From positions 66,162 to 130,161 of the forward strand of contig JAWOHT010000200.1 in NCBI GenBank assembly GCA_046485045.1: a DNA stretch of 64,000 bases. Reading direction: 5' to 3'. The translations under genes and the position numbers were made by a program. This document shows, piece by piece, positions 9,630 through 19,237 of the stretch (the stretch's first letter is position 1; each line of letters opens with the position of its first letter). This stretch comes from JAFGPL01 sp046485045. GTDB taxonomy: Bacteria > Bacteroidota > Bacteroidia > Bacteroidales > UBA10428. Under the pieces are notes generated by a model that was given only the letters and a program-made list of their open reading frames with translations, was not told where the DNA came from and ran no database searches.

Positions 9630-11069
9630 ATGCGGAAATACAATTACCATATTATCGCAATATTTATTTTTCATGCAATTCTCATGCAATCCTTTGCGCA
9701 GAAATATTTCACTGTTCAGAAGCTTTCTTTAAGCAATCCGCAAAGCGATGCATATGCACCTATGTTTTTCGGGAATGACCTTGTTTTTGTTTCAAACCGG
9801 AAAAATGATGTTTTTATTACCCACACCGATATGAGCGACAGGCCGTTGAACAACATCTATCTCGTAAATCAGCGGAAACCGGGCAAATTCGGTTCGATGC
9901 AACTGTTTTCAAAAGATGTATCAACAAGGTACAACGAAGGCCCCGTATCTTTCAGCAAAGATGGTAAAACCATGTATTTTTCCCGTACCGTTGATGTTTC
10001 AAGAGGTTTCGGCAACAGCCTCGGGGGAGATACCACCCTGGGAATCTGGACAGCCGAACTTGTGGACAGAAACTGGGTAAATATTAAACCCATTCAAAGA
10101 TTCAACAGGCCTAATTTCAATCACAGTTTTCCTTTTATTACCGAAGACGGCAAACAGCTTTTCTTTGCTTCTGACGACCCAAAAGGTCTGGGAGGATATG
10201 ACATTTATGTGTCAAAACTTGAAAGCGGGGGATGGGGACCTGCACAAAACCTTGGCAATAAAATCAATACTAAAGAAAACGATATTTTTCCATTTTACCA
10301 TTCAAGCGGCAGACTGTATTTTTCGTCGCGCGGGCATGATGATAATTCAGATCTTGATATTTTTTATTCGGAACTGATAGACGGGGTATTGCAGGATCCA
10401 ATAAAATTGCCTGCGCCTTTTAATACAAATTCAGATGATTTCAGCTTCATCATTAATTCAACAATGGACACGGGCTTCTTTGCATCAAACCGCTCGCAAT
10501 CGCGTGATATTTATATGTTTAATTCAACCCTGCCGGTTTTCACAAATTGTCCCGGGCAACAGGAGAATGATTATTGTTATATATTCTATGAGCAGGGAAG
10601 CATAGACCTTGATACAACCACTTTTAGTTATGAATGGGACTTGGGTGACGGCACAAAAATACGCGACCTTGAAGCCAACCATTGTTATAAGAAACCCGGA
10701 CTATACAATATAAAACTAAATGTAATTGATACGCTTACAGGTGAGGTTTATTTCAGCCAGGCAGAATATGAACACCTGGTAGAAGAGATTGTACAACCCT
10801 ATATAACAATGCCCGACACCATTTCGGTATCCCGGGAGGTTGCTTTCGATGCAAATAAAACGCACCTTTTGAACTTCGATATCGAAAATTATTATTGGGA
10901 TTTCGGAGACGGAACCAGGGCTACCGGTGTATCAGTCAATCATGTGTATACAAAACCGGGGTCTTTTATGATTCAACTTGGTATAACAAGTACCACAACC
11001 GGTGAAAACCAGACACCGCAGCAAAGGTGTGTTGTAAGACCACTGATTGTGGTCAGGGAAAGTAACTGA
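9630..11069 (+). CDS. Exported PD40 beta-propeller plus tandem PKD domain protein
   Basis: 479 residues with a signal peptide (to about SFAQ). Residues about 30-290 hold WD40-like PD40 repeats (for example LFFASDDPKGLGGYDIYVSK and GRLYFSSRGHDDNSDLDIFYSE). Two PKD domains follow at about 325-375 and 410-460, each with the W-D-[LF]-G-D-G-T motif. Related proteins in T9SS loci often end in an OmpA-like peptidoglycan-binding domain (as in PorE), but none is visible here. It sits in a tight run with the PorP/SprF-like gene and probably belongs to the same surface assembly in the periplasm or outer envelope. Its exact role is not known. Confidence 0.8.
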   Translation: MRKYNYHIIAIFIFHAILMQSFAQKYFTVQKLSLSNPQSDAYAPMFFGNDLVFVSNRKNDVFITHTDMSDRPLNNIYLVNQRKPGKFGSMQLFSKDVSTRYNEGPVSFSKDGKTMYFSRTVDVSRGFGNSLGGDTTLGIWTAELVDRNWVNIKPIQRFNRPNFNHSFPFITEDGKQLFFASDDPKGLGGYDIYVSKLESGGWGPAQNLGNKINTKENDIFPFYHSSGRLYFSSRGHDDNSDLDIFYSELIDGVLQDPIKLPAPFNTNSDDFSFIINSTMDTGFFASNRSQSRDIYMFNSTLPVFTNCPGQQENDYCYIFYEQGSIDLDTTTFSYEWDLGDGTKIRDLEANHCYKKPGLYNIKLNVIDTLTGEVYFSQAEYEHLVEEIVQPYITMPDTISVSREVAFDANKTHLLNFDIENYYWDFGDGTRATGVSVNHVYTKPGSFMIQLGITSTTTGENQTPQQRCVVRPLIVVRESN

Positions 11070-11158
11070 TTTTAAAAAAAATATCTTTTGGATCGAACTT
11101 TGCAGGTATAATTGCGTAAAGTGTTATTATGAGAAAAATTAATTATAATTAATTGTTT

Positions 11159-12127
11159 ATGAGGCATATTTTTTATTGCATCACAGCCTGTTTCATACTA
11201 ATCCCAAATACATATGGCCAGCCTGTGCCGGCAGGGGATGAAAACATTCCTTACCTGATGACATTTGGCCCAAAAGCAGAAAAATCATGGGGCGATGATG
11301 ATTTTTCACAAACATTTTTTTTCAGGATACCCAAAGATTTTAAAGAACCCATATATATCAAAGTTTATGATCCGGATGTAGGCGGGGCTCTTGATGAACT
11401 TAACGGTGTTTGGGATACAAAAACAACCTTTTCTGTATTCGGGGGCAAAGAGTGTTTTACCCACAAAGATGCACAGGAAACCCAACCGGTTGGCAATTAC
11501 AAAAGCGGTAATCTGCTGGCAACAAAAACATTTGGTGAAGATGCACGTTACGACAAAGGATGGTACACTTTTGGTCCTTTCAATCCTTCCGAAGGAGAGT
11601 TTGTATCAAAATTCGACGGTTACATTTTCAAGATTGTGGCAGATGGAATTGCCGGAGACGATGGAAATTTGTACAGGTATTACCTAAGCACAAGCTACAG
11701 TGAAAACAAACCTATCGAAGGAGCCAACGCATTTACCTATGAATACTCTTTCAGGATGCATGATGATCCTAACGAGGTGTCACATATTTATCCGTATGTT
11801 GACGATAGGACAATTAGCGTAAAATTGTCGAACTTCGACTGGGACAGCGACGGATTTATCAGAACAGTATCTGTGGCAAGGCAGGGACAGATAAGTAAAG
11901 TATCTGGTGATAACGAATGGGTGGAAGATGAGTTTAAAATACTCGATGAGGAACGTAATAAATCACTTGATATTCAGTTTATTAAAAGAAGAAATCTGCC
12001 TGTAAAGAACAACAATGTTGTTATAAATATACGAAACCAATACGGGGAACTGCTTCCATTCTTTGTCATTCCAATCGGAGGGGTTCCTAAATACAAATAT
12101 TCCATTGGCACCAAAAAACCAAATTAA
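11159..12127 (+). CDS. Exported protein of unknown function
   Basis: 322 residues from the ATG at 11159, chosen over a TTG two codons upstream because it begins a clean signal peptide (MRHIFYCITACFILIPNTYGQ). The mature part looks beta-rich, with many Asp/Gly turns (YDPDVGGALDE, NFDWDSDGF) and no membrane segment. No family was recognised. It lies between the PD40/PKD protein and the propeller sensor on the same strand, so it may be a periplasmic or surface part of the same system. Confidence 0.65.
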   Translation: MRHIFYCITACFILIPNTYGQPVPAGDENIPYLMTFGPKAEKSWGDDDFSQTFFFRIPKDFKEPIYIKVYDPDVGGALDELNGVWDTKTTFSVFGGKECFTHKDAQETQPVGNYKSGNLLATKTFGEDARYDKGWYTFGPFNPSEGEFVSKFDGYIFKIVADGIAGDDGNLYRYYLSTSYSENKPIEGANAFTYEYSFRMHDDPNEVSHIYPYVDDRTISVKLSNFDWDSDGFIRTVSVARQGQISKVSGDNEWVEDEFKILDEERNKSLDIQFIKRRNLPVKNNNVVINIRNQYGELLPFFVIPIGGVPKYKYSIGTKKPN

Positions 12128-12148
12128 TGACAAGCAAATAATTTGAAA

Positions 12149-15100
12149 ATGAACAGATCATTATCCGGAAAACTACTAATTGTAAGCCTTACCCTTTACT
12201 ATCTTAGTTCTCTTGTTTCGTTTAACCAAAGTTTTAAATTCAAAAGATTTGGTGTACAACAGGGAATATGCCATCCTTTTGTATACACAATCAACCAGGA
12301 TAAAAACGGTTTTATATGGATAGGAACCGGTGAAGGTTTGTGCAGGTTCGACGGATTTGATTTCAGCAGTGATGCGGTTCCGGAAAATGTTGATCGCGAC
12401 GTAGCCAATATCAGTTTTAAAGACTCTAAAGGCAACCTTTGGTTTGGTTTTCAGAACGGGGCCATCGTTTCTTATAACGGTAAGAAATTTTCACCAGTTA
12501 AAACAATCGAGCCTGTAAAAGGCACCATCACCGGGTTTGCTGAAGATGCAGAGGGCAATGTACTGGCCTCTTCGATGACGGGGGGGATCATCATTATTAA
12601 AAACCTTCAGGAAACCAAAAGAATCAGCAGTGAATTAAAAAACAATTTGTTAACATCAATATACCTGAAAAATAACCTTTTACTTGTCGGCTCCCAGGAA
12701 GGTTTGAATATTTATTTATATAAACCCGGCGGTTTGGAATTTGAATTGCTGACAGGCATTAAAGAACTTGAATATACCAAAATACAGGTTATCAAACCAT
12801 CTTCTCCGGATGGAGCATATTGGGTGGGCACAGAAGATGACGGGCTGTTTCATTTAAATATTGACAACAATGGATCATATACCATTAAGAAAACAGGGGA
12901 ACAATTTAACCTTGGCACCCTTAATGTACAGTCGGTTTATGAGGACGAAGAAAATAATTTATGGGTAAGCACTTTGCGTTCGGGGGTATATAAATTTATC
13001 TACAGCCCGGCTGAAAACATTTTTTCAGATGTGATACACTTTACCAAAGAAAATGGCCTTACTGGCAATTCGATTAAAGAAGTGTTTGAAGACAGGGAAG
13101 GCAATATATGGATAGCAACATATGGCGATGGGCTGGCAATATTCCTGAGCGATGCACTTACATTCTATAATTATCAGGAAAATGGTTTTGACAATAATAT
13201 CACAGCAGTCTGTGCCCATGATAGCATTGTATGGCTTGGCAGTATGGGAGGCCTGCTAAAGATCAATATTGCCAAAGAAAATGAGCCTTTCAGATTCAAC
13301 ACAGCGCATGGGTTACCAAATGATCTTATCACAGCTTTGCACTACAGCAATAACGGGACCTTATGGATTGGCACCGAAAAGAACGGTCTTTACAGGATGA
13401 ATATAGCATCCGGTAAAATTTCAAAATTCAACTATCAGGCCAATTCGATTGGGCTTTCTGTAAAATCAATTATTGGTGAAGGCAATTCGTTATATGCCGC
13501 CACAAAAGAGGGAATATTCTATTTTAACCTTGAAAACAATGAAAGGCTGCATTACAGCACAAACAACGGCCTGCCTCATAATGTTATCGAACATATTTTT
13601 CTTGACAACGAGAACAACCTGTTATTTGCAACCCAGGCAAACGGCATATACGCCATTGATGCATTCGGTGAAATACAGGAACGGTTTATTACCGGTGATT
13701 ATGAACTCGATTTTAATTCCATTGCACAAGACAAGAATGGCAATATCTGGGCTTCTACCTATGGTTTTGGAGTTTATTTTTTCGGTAAAGACACCATCAT
13801 TAATATTACAGCAGAAAATGGTCTGAGGTCTGATTTTTGTTACAGCATCATTGCTTCTGATGAAGGAAATATATGGGTAGGACACAGGCTGGGTATTACT
13901 AAAATTAACATCAGCAATTTTTCATTGTACGTCTACGATGTTGAAAAAGGGATAACCGGGGATTGTAACTACAACAGTATAAGTAAGGTCAAAAACGGTA
14001 AACTCTATTTTGGAACTACCGAGGGGCTTATATGTTATAACCCTTCGAAAGACAAGAGCGCTTTAATACAGCCTAACACAAACATCTTAAGGATATTTGT
14101 CAACGACCAGCCCATTGATTTAACGGGCGACATATTGCTTCCTTACTCAAAATATAAGATCAGGATTGAATTTGCCGGCCTCTACTACCGCGACCCTGAA
14201 AGGGTGTTGTATCGCTATAAATTAGATGGGTTTGATCCCGGCTGGTCAGATGTATCTGATCAGAATTACGTTGTATATCCGCGTATTACAGATGGTAAAT
14301 ATACTTTTTACCTAAAGTCGTTTATTGAAAATGAAACAGAAATAAGCACACCTGTAAGTTTTAAATTGCGGGTTAAATTGCCTTTTTATAAAACATGGTG
14401 GTTCATATTATTATCGCTTCTGTTGATTGTTATCGTTATCATTTTGATCATTAAGTTCAGGGAGAGAAAACAAAAACAACTTCAGGAATACCTTGAAAAA
14501 AGCCTTGCAGAAAGAACCAAGGAGGTTGTTGAACAGAAAGAGGAGATTGAAATTAAAAACAGGGACATCACTGATAGTATTAATTATGCACAACGCATAC
14601 AGGCGAGCATTTTGCCCCCGATAAAGCGTTTGCAGCAGAATTTTGCAGGTGCATTTGTTTTTTATCAGCCACGCGATATCGTAAGCGGTGATTTTTACTG
14701 GTACGATAAAATTTCTGATTCCAAGTTCATCATTGTGTGTGCAGATTCTACAGGGCACGGGGTTCCCGGGGCTTTCATGTCTATGATAGGCACTACCCTT
14801 ATCAAGGATATCTGTTTTAGGGAAGCTACCAGGTCTCCTTCTGAAATACTCAGAAGCCTTGACCAGGAGCTTAGAAATACCCTCAACCAGAACCTCGAAG
14901 CCGAAAAAGCAAATGACGGTATGGATATTATCGTTTGTGAAATTGACCTCAAATCTTTTTATATACGTTATGCTTCTGCCATGCGCCCGATGATTGTTTA
15001 CAAAAACGGGGAAGAGATTTATGTGAAAGGCAGCAGAAATTCGGTCGGCGGACATTACGACAAATCGGAGAAAGATTTTCAGGATGCGGGAATACAATTA

Positions 15101-15322
15101 AGCCACGGCGACCTTATCTATATGTTTTCAGATGGTTATCCCGACCAGTTTGGAGGACCTATGGGCAAAAAGTTTAAAATGGTGAGGTTAAAAGGCCTGC
15201 TTGAGGATATTAACAAGAAATCGATGGAAGAACAGTACAACCATGTTAAAAATTCCTTCAACCTTTGGAAAGATGCCTTTCCGCAGGTTGACGATGTATT
15301 GTTCATGGGTATTAAGCTATAG
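12149..15322 (+). CDS. Two-component-type propeller sensor fused to a PP2C (SpoIIE) phosphatase
   Basis: 1057 residues from the ATG at 12149 (a TTG two codons earlier is less likely). A signal segment precedes a periplasmic region of Reg_prop repeats (for example GFIWIGTGEGLCRFDG, NNLWVSTLRSGVYKF, GNIWIATYGDGLAIF). A Y_Y_Y domain (YRYKLDGFDPGWS), one membrane helix near 750-772 and a coiled coil rich in Glu/Lys follow. The cytoplasmic output is a SpoIIE-type PP2C phosphatase with the metal motifs SGDFYW and ADSTGHGVPGAFMSM and ending DDVLFMGIKL. Hybrid propeller kinases are common in Bacteroidota; here a serine/threonine phosphatase replaces the kinase. The position suggests it senses the state of the upstream surface assembly, which is inference. 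Confidence 0.88.
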   Translation: MNRSLSGKLLIVSLTLYYLSSLVSFNQSFKFKRFGVQQGICHPFVYTINQDKNGFIWIGTGEGLCRFDGFDFSSDAVPENVDRDVANISFKDSKGNLWFGFQNGAIVSYNGKKFSPVKTIEPVKGTITGFAEDAEGNVLASSMTGGIIIIKNLQETKRISSELKNNLLTSIYLKNNLLLVGSQEGLNIYLYKPGGLEFELLTGIKELEYTKIQVIKPSSPDGAYWVGTEDDGLFHLNIDNNGSYTIKKTGEQFNLGTLNVQSVYEDEENNLWVSTLRSGVYKFIYSPAENIFSDVIHFTKENGLTGNSIKEVFEDREGNIWIATYGDGLAIFLSDALTFYNYQENGFDNNITAVCAHDSIVWLGSMGGLLKINIAKENEPFRFNTAHGLPNDLITALHYSNNGTLWIGTEKNGLYRMNIASGKISKFNYQANSIGLSVKSIIGEGNSLYAATKEGIFYFNLENNERLHYSTNNGLPHNVIEHIFLDNENNLLFATQANGIYAIDAFGEIQERFITGDYELDFNSIAQDKNGNIWASTYGFGVYFFGKDTIINITAENGLRSDFCYSIIASDEGNIWVGHRLGITKINISNFSLYVYDVEKGITGDCNYNSISKVKNGKLYFGTTEGLICYNPSKDKSALIQPNTNILRIFVNDQPIDLTGDILLPYSKYKIRIEFAGLYYRDPERVLYRYKLDGFDPGWSDVSDQNYVVYPRITDGKYTFYLKSFIENETEISTPVSFKLRVKLPFYKTWWFILLSLLLIVIVIILIIKFRERKQKQLQEYLEKSLAERTKEVVEQKEEIEIKNRDITDSINYAQRIQASILPPIKRLQQNFAGAFVFYQPRDIVSGDFYWYDKISDSKFIIVCADSTGHGVPGAFMSMIGTTLIKDICFREATRSPSEILRSLDQELRNTLNQNLEAEKANDGMDIIVCEIDLKSFYIRYASAMRPMIVYKNGEEIYVKGSRNSVGGHYDKSEKDFQDAGIQLSHGDLIYMFSDGYPDQFGGPMGKKFKMVRLKGLLEDINKKSMEEQYNHVKNSFNLWKDAFPQVDDVLFMGIKL

Positions 15323-15385
15323 GAGAGGTTTCAGAAACAGAACCGGGTAACTGAAAAAATAAAAGAATTATTTTTTGCAGGGGCT

Positions 15386-16255
15386 TTATTTATAAGCGCT
15401 CATTTTCAGAACAGAGATTTCCCTGTCTGACAGAAACCTCCATTTACCTCTTGCAATCCCTTTTTTCGTAAGCCCTGCAAAATAAACCCGGTCAAGTTTC
15501 AATACCTTATAGTCAAGCAGTTCAAAAATGCGCCTTACAATACGGTTTCTGCCGGAATGTATTTCAATGCCTATCTGCCTTTTATCTTCAGGATCAACAT
15601 AATGTATCGCATCGGCCTTTATGAAGCCATCGTCTAATGTAATACCCGTGGCGATTTTTTCAATATCTGAACTTTTTACGTTTTTATTCAGGGTTACCTG
15701 GTATATTTTCATCTTGTTGAATTTCGGGTGCGTGAGTTTTTTGGTCAGGTCACCGTCATTGGTCAGTAATAATACCCCGGTGGTGCTGCGGTCAAGCCGC
15801 CCGACAGGGTAAATCCTTTCCCTGCATGCATTTTTTACAAGGTCTAGTACAGTTTTGGTTGCATGAGGGTCTTCAACAGTAGTAACATAATCTTTCGGTT
15901 TGTTCAAAAGGATATATACCTTTTTTTCTTCTCTTATCTTCTCGCCATTGTATTTCACAAGATCGCCGGGAGTGACCTTAGAGCCAAGTTCACTCACAAT
16001 AATACCGTTTACGGTTATTAAGCCGGCACTAATAAGATCGTCGGCCTGGCGCCTTGAACATACCCCGGTACTTGCGATATACCGGTTCAGCCTTATCTGG
16101 TTGTCAACCCCTGCCAGACGATGCCTGGTCTTAGGCTGGCTTTTTACCAGTGCTTTTCGCTTGGAAGGTTTCAAAATGCCTTCGGCCACATTTTTAAGAC
16201 CTCTTTTTTTTGAATCGGTAGAAATCCGTTTTCGTTGACCCCTGAGTGTACTCAT
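15386..16255 (-). CDS. rRNA pseudouridine synthase, RsuA/RluB family
   Basis: 289 residues. A Lys/Arg-rich N-terminal extension (about 1-50) is followed by an S4 RNA-binding domain (RLNRYIASTGVCSRRQADDLI). The RsuA/RluB/RluE catalytic domain has YPVGRLDRSTTGVLLLTNDG, whose Asp is the catalytic residue. It isomerises uridine to pseudouridine in 23S or 16S rRNA; with the S4 domain and this length RluB is the closest guess, but the target base cannot be read from the sequence. It converges with the propeller-PP2C gene and diverges from glmM. Confidence 0.9.
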   Translation of the reverse strand: MSTLRGQRKRISTDSKKRGLKNVAEGILKPSKRKALVKSQPKTRHRLAGVDNQIRLNRYIASTGVCSRRQADDLISAGLITVNGIIVSELGSKVTPGDLVKYNGEKIREEKKVYILLNKPKDYVTTVEDPHATKTVLDLVKNACRERIYPVGRLDRSTTGVLLLTNDGDLTKKLTHPKFNKMKIYQVTLNKNVKSSDIEKIATGITLDDGFIKADAIHYVDPEDKRQIGIEIHSGRNRIVRRIFELLDYKVLKLDRVYFAGLTKKGIARGKWRFLSDREISVLKMSAYK

Positions 16256-16388
16256 AATTAATTTTTATTATTTTCAGTTAAATCAGAAATGATAAGGGAA
16301 GGAATATTTTTTTCACTATTTTTAATCCATAAAATTATGAAAATTACAAACAGAAATCAATTAAGAATAGTAAAAAGCAGGAATAATA

Positions 16389-17774
16389 ATGACATTAATC
16401 AAATCAATTTCGGGCATAAGGGGCACAGTTGGCGGTGTAACGGGTGAAAACCTTACTCCACTTGATGTCGTTAAATTTGTATCAGCATATGGCCAATGGG
16501 TAAAAAATAAAACGGGCGTTGCAAAACCGGTTGTAGCAGTTGGCAGAGATGCCCGGATTAGTGGTGAAATGTTCGATATGATTGTATCGGCTACCTTAGC
16601 CGGCATGGGCATAGATGTGATTAATCTCGGACTTGCCACCACTCCTACTGTAGAAATTGCAGTTACCGAAACCCGTTCGCACGGTGGTATTATTCTTACA
16701 GCAAGCCATAACCCCCGGCAATGGAATGCGCTGAAACTGCTCAATGAATCGGGTGAATTTCTTTCTGCCGCCGATGGTGAAACTATTCTTGATCTGGCAG
16801 AAAAAGAAAACTTTATATATGCCGATATAAACTCGCTTGGGAAAATCAACTACCCTGGGAGTTTTGACGAATTACACATAAATAAAATACTGGAACTACC
16901 GCTGGTAGATAAAAATGCCATTGCCGCTGCCGGATTCAGAATTGCCATAGATTGTGTTAACTCTGTCGGAGGTTTAATTATTCCTAAATTGCTTCACGCG
17001 CTTGGCGTAAAAGAGGTAATAGAATTATACTGCGATGCCAACGGAGAGTTCCCTCATAATCCCGAACCCCTGCCAGAGCATCTTGGCGATATATCCGAAG
17101 CGATTGTTAAAAACGGGGCAGACCTTGGTTTTGTCGTAGACCCTGATGTTGACCGGTTGGCCATCGTAAACGAAGACGGTACAATGTTTGGTGAAGAATA
17201 CACCCTTGTATCGGTTGCAGATTATATATTGCAGCATACACCAGGAAATACCGTGTCAAACCTCTCTTCTACCAAAGCACTCAAAGAGATTACAGAAAGT
17301 TATAAAAGAAGCTATGCAGCAGCAGCGGTGGGCGAAGTAAATGTGGTTACAAGGATGAAAGAAACCGGTGCTGTAATTGGCGGTGAAGGCAACGGTGGCG
17401 TGATTTACCCCGAATTGCACTATGGCCGGGACGCCCTGGTGGGCATTGCACTTTTTCTTACCCATCTTGCCAAAAGCGGTTTGAGTTGCAGTAAACTAAG
17501 GGCAAAATACCCCCGTTACGTGATCTCTAAAAATAAAACCGAACTTAAACCTCAAACCAATGTAGACAATATCCTTGAATCGGTAAAGAAAAAATTCGCA
17601 CCTAATCCCATTAATACCGAAGACGGGGTGAAAATTGAATTTCCGGAGGGATGGGTACACCTCAGGAAGTCAAATACAGAACCCATTATCAGAATATATT
17701 CTGAAGGTGACAATGAAATAGCAGCCGGTAAGCTTGCCGACAAAATAATTTCAGCAATTCACAGTTTAATATAA
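16389..17774 (+). CDS. glmM: Phosphoglucosamine mutase (phosphohexomutase family)
   Basis: 461 residues, the usual length. It has all four alpha-D-phosphohexomutase parts: phosphoserine loop LTASHNPRQWNALK (Ser106), metal loop DPDVDRLAIV, sugar loop GEGNGGVIYPE, and the C-terminal phosphate-binding loop RKSNTEPIIRIYSE. The GEGNGG loop fits the GlmM type found in Bacteroidota. It converts glucosamine-6-phosphate to glucosamine-1-phosphate for UDP-GlcNAc synthesis in the cytoplasm; some phosphomannomutase activity is possible. The start ATG (16389) follows an A-rich stretch. Confidence 0.88.
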   Translation: MTLIKSISGIRGTVGGVTGENLTPLDVVKFVSAYGQWVKNKTGVAKPVVAVGRDARISGEMFDMIVSATLAGMGIDVINLGLATTPTVEIAVTETRSHGGIILTASHNPRQWNALKLLNESGEFLSAADGETILDLAEKENFIYADINSLGKINYPGSFDELHINKILELPLVDKNAIAAAGFRIAIDCVNSVGGLIIPKLLHALGVKEVIELYCDANGEFPHNPEPLPEHLGDISEAIVKNGADLGFVVDPDVDRLAIVNEDGTMFGEEYTLVSVADYILQHTPGNTVSNLSSTKALKEITESYKRSYAAAAVGEVNVVTRMKETGAVIGGEGNGGVIYPELHYGRDALVGIALFLTHLAKSGLSCSKLRAKYPRYVISKNKTELKPQTNVDNILESVKKKFAPNPINTEDGVKIEFPEGWVHLRKSNTEPIIRIYSEGDNEIAAGKLADKIISAIHSLI

Positions 17775-17821
17775 AAGTCATTTTTAAACCGAATTTTCTT
17801 TAACAGGCAATAGATAAAGAG

Positions 17822-19198
17822 ATGAAAAAAAAACAAATTGTATTTCTTACCATTTTCGCAGCAGTTATTCTACTCATTATATTATTAGCAAGAATCGGGA
17901 GAACCGATGTTGTTGATATTGAAACAGAAGCAAAAAAGGGTGAATTTGAAGTAAACGTTACTGTTACCGGCGAACTACAGGCCAGGAACTCTGTAAAAAT
18001 TGAAGCTCCCTATCAGATATTGCGCGAAGTGCAATTATGGGAGATTTCCATTGGCGAACTTGTTCCCGAGGGAACCGTAATTGACTCGGGTGATTTTGTT
18101 GCCAGGTTGAATGCTTCGGAAATAGAAAACCGTTTAAGAGATATCGAAGCTGAAATTGACAATAGCCTTGCAGAAATAGAAAAAACAAAAATTGACAGCA
18201 CGCTTGAGCTGCGCTCACAACGCGATAATATTATCAACCTGAAGTATTCGGTACAGGAAGCGGAAATTACACTCGAACAGTCTAAATTTGAGTCTCCCTC
18301 GGTAATTAGGAAAGCACAGATTGATCTTGACAGGATTCAACGTGAATATGATCAAACACTCGGTAATTATAAGCTTAAGGTACAACAGTCGGAAGTTAAT
18401 ATAAAGCAGAAATCATTTTTACTTAACAAAAAGCTGCGTCAAAAAGAAAAAATTTATGAAGCCATGCGGAGCCTGATAATAAGGGCTCCTGCTTCGGGCA
18501 TGGTAATATACCGTAAAGAGCGCGATGGCGGCAAGGTTGTTACCGGCAGCAATATTCAGATATGGAGAAATCCGGTGGTGGCAACACTCCCTGATTTATC
18601 GTCATTCAATTCTATTACATTTGTTAATGAAATTGATATCAGCAAAGTCAAACCCGGCCAGCAGGTGAAAATTGGCGTTGATGCATTCCCTGACAAAAGA
18701 TTCACCGGAATTGTAAAAACCGTGGCCAATATTGGCGAACAATTGCAGAATGCCGATGCCAAACTCTTTGAAGTCATCATCAGCATGAATGAAACCGACC
18801 CGGTATTAAGACCTTCTATGACCTCCAGTAACCAGATTACCACCAATATCATCAAAGACGCTGTTTATGTGCCCCTTGAGGCGGTATTTACAACAGACAG
18901 CCTGACATTTGTTTACAAAAAGAACAAAACCAGGCAGCTTGTTTTATTGGGTGAAACCAACGAAAACCATGTGATAGTGAAAGAAGGACTTAATGAAGGA
19001 GAAAAATTGCTATTATCGGTTCCTGAAAAGGCAGAAGATTATAAGCTTACTGGCACCGAGCTGATTCCAAAAATAAAAGCCCAACTTATCGATAAACAAA
19101 AAAACAACATTGCTCCATCTCCCGGTCGTGAAAAAAAAGAAAAGAGAGAAGGCAACAAACCGGATAATGGGAAAAACCAAAGCAATAAAAACCGGTGA
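17822..19198 (+). CDS. Periplasmic efflux adaptor (HlyD/MacA-like)
   Basis: 458 residues. An N-terminal membrane anchor (about 5-23) is followed by a lipoyl/barrel half (GEFEVNVTVTGELQARNSVKIEAP), a long coiled-coil hairpin (about 105-215), the second lipoyl half (IRAPASGMVIYRKERDGG) and a beta-barrel region. The tail is highly charged and low complexity (Lys/Asn/Gly). It bridges an inner-membrane permease and a TolC channel. It heads an adaptor-permease-TolC set and ends 39 bases before the permease gene. The substrate is unknown. Confidence 0.9.
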   Translation: MKKKQIVFLTIFAAVILLIILLARIGRTDVVDIETEAKKGEFEVNVTVTGELQARNSVKIEAPYQILREVQLWEISIGELVPEGTVIDSGDFVARLNASEIENRLRDIEAEIDNSLAEIEKTKIDSTLELRSQRDNIINLKYSVQEAEITLEQSKFESPSVIRKAQIDLDRIQREYDQTLGNYKLKVQQSEVNIKQKSFLLNKKLRQKEKIYEAMRSLIIRAPASGMVIYRKERDGGKVVTGSNIQIWRNPVVATLPDLSSFNSITFVNEIDISKVKPGQQVKIGVDAFPDKRFTGIVKTVANIGEQLQNADAKLFEVIISMNETDPVLRPSMTSSNQITTNIIKDAVYVPLEAVFTTDSLTFVYKKNKTRQLVLLGETNENHVIVKEGLNEGEKLLLSVPEKAEDYKLTGTELIPKIKAQLIDKQKNNIAPSPGREKKEKREGNKPDNGKNQSNKNR

Positions 19199-19237
19199 TG
19201 CCTGACTATAACGAAAAATAAAATCAACGATTCAGAG

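Noticed and set aside
14411..15097. 228-codon frame antisense to the propeller-PP2C gene
   Set aside because: It lies wholly within a gene with clear domains on the other strand; an antisense shadow.
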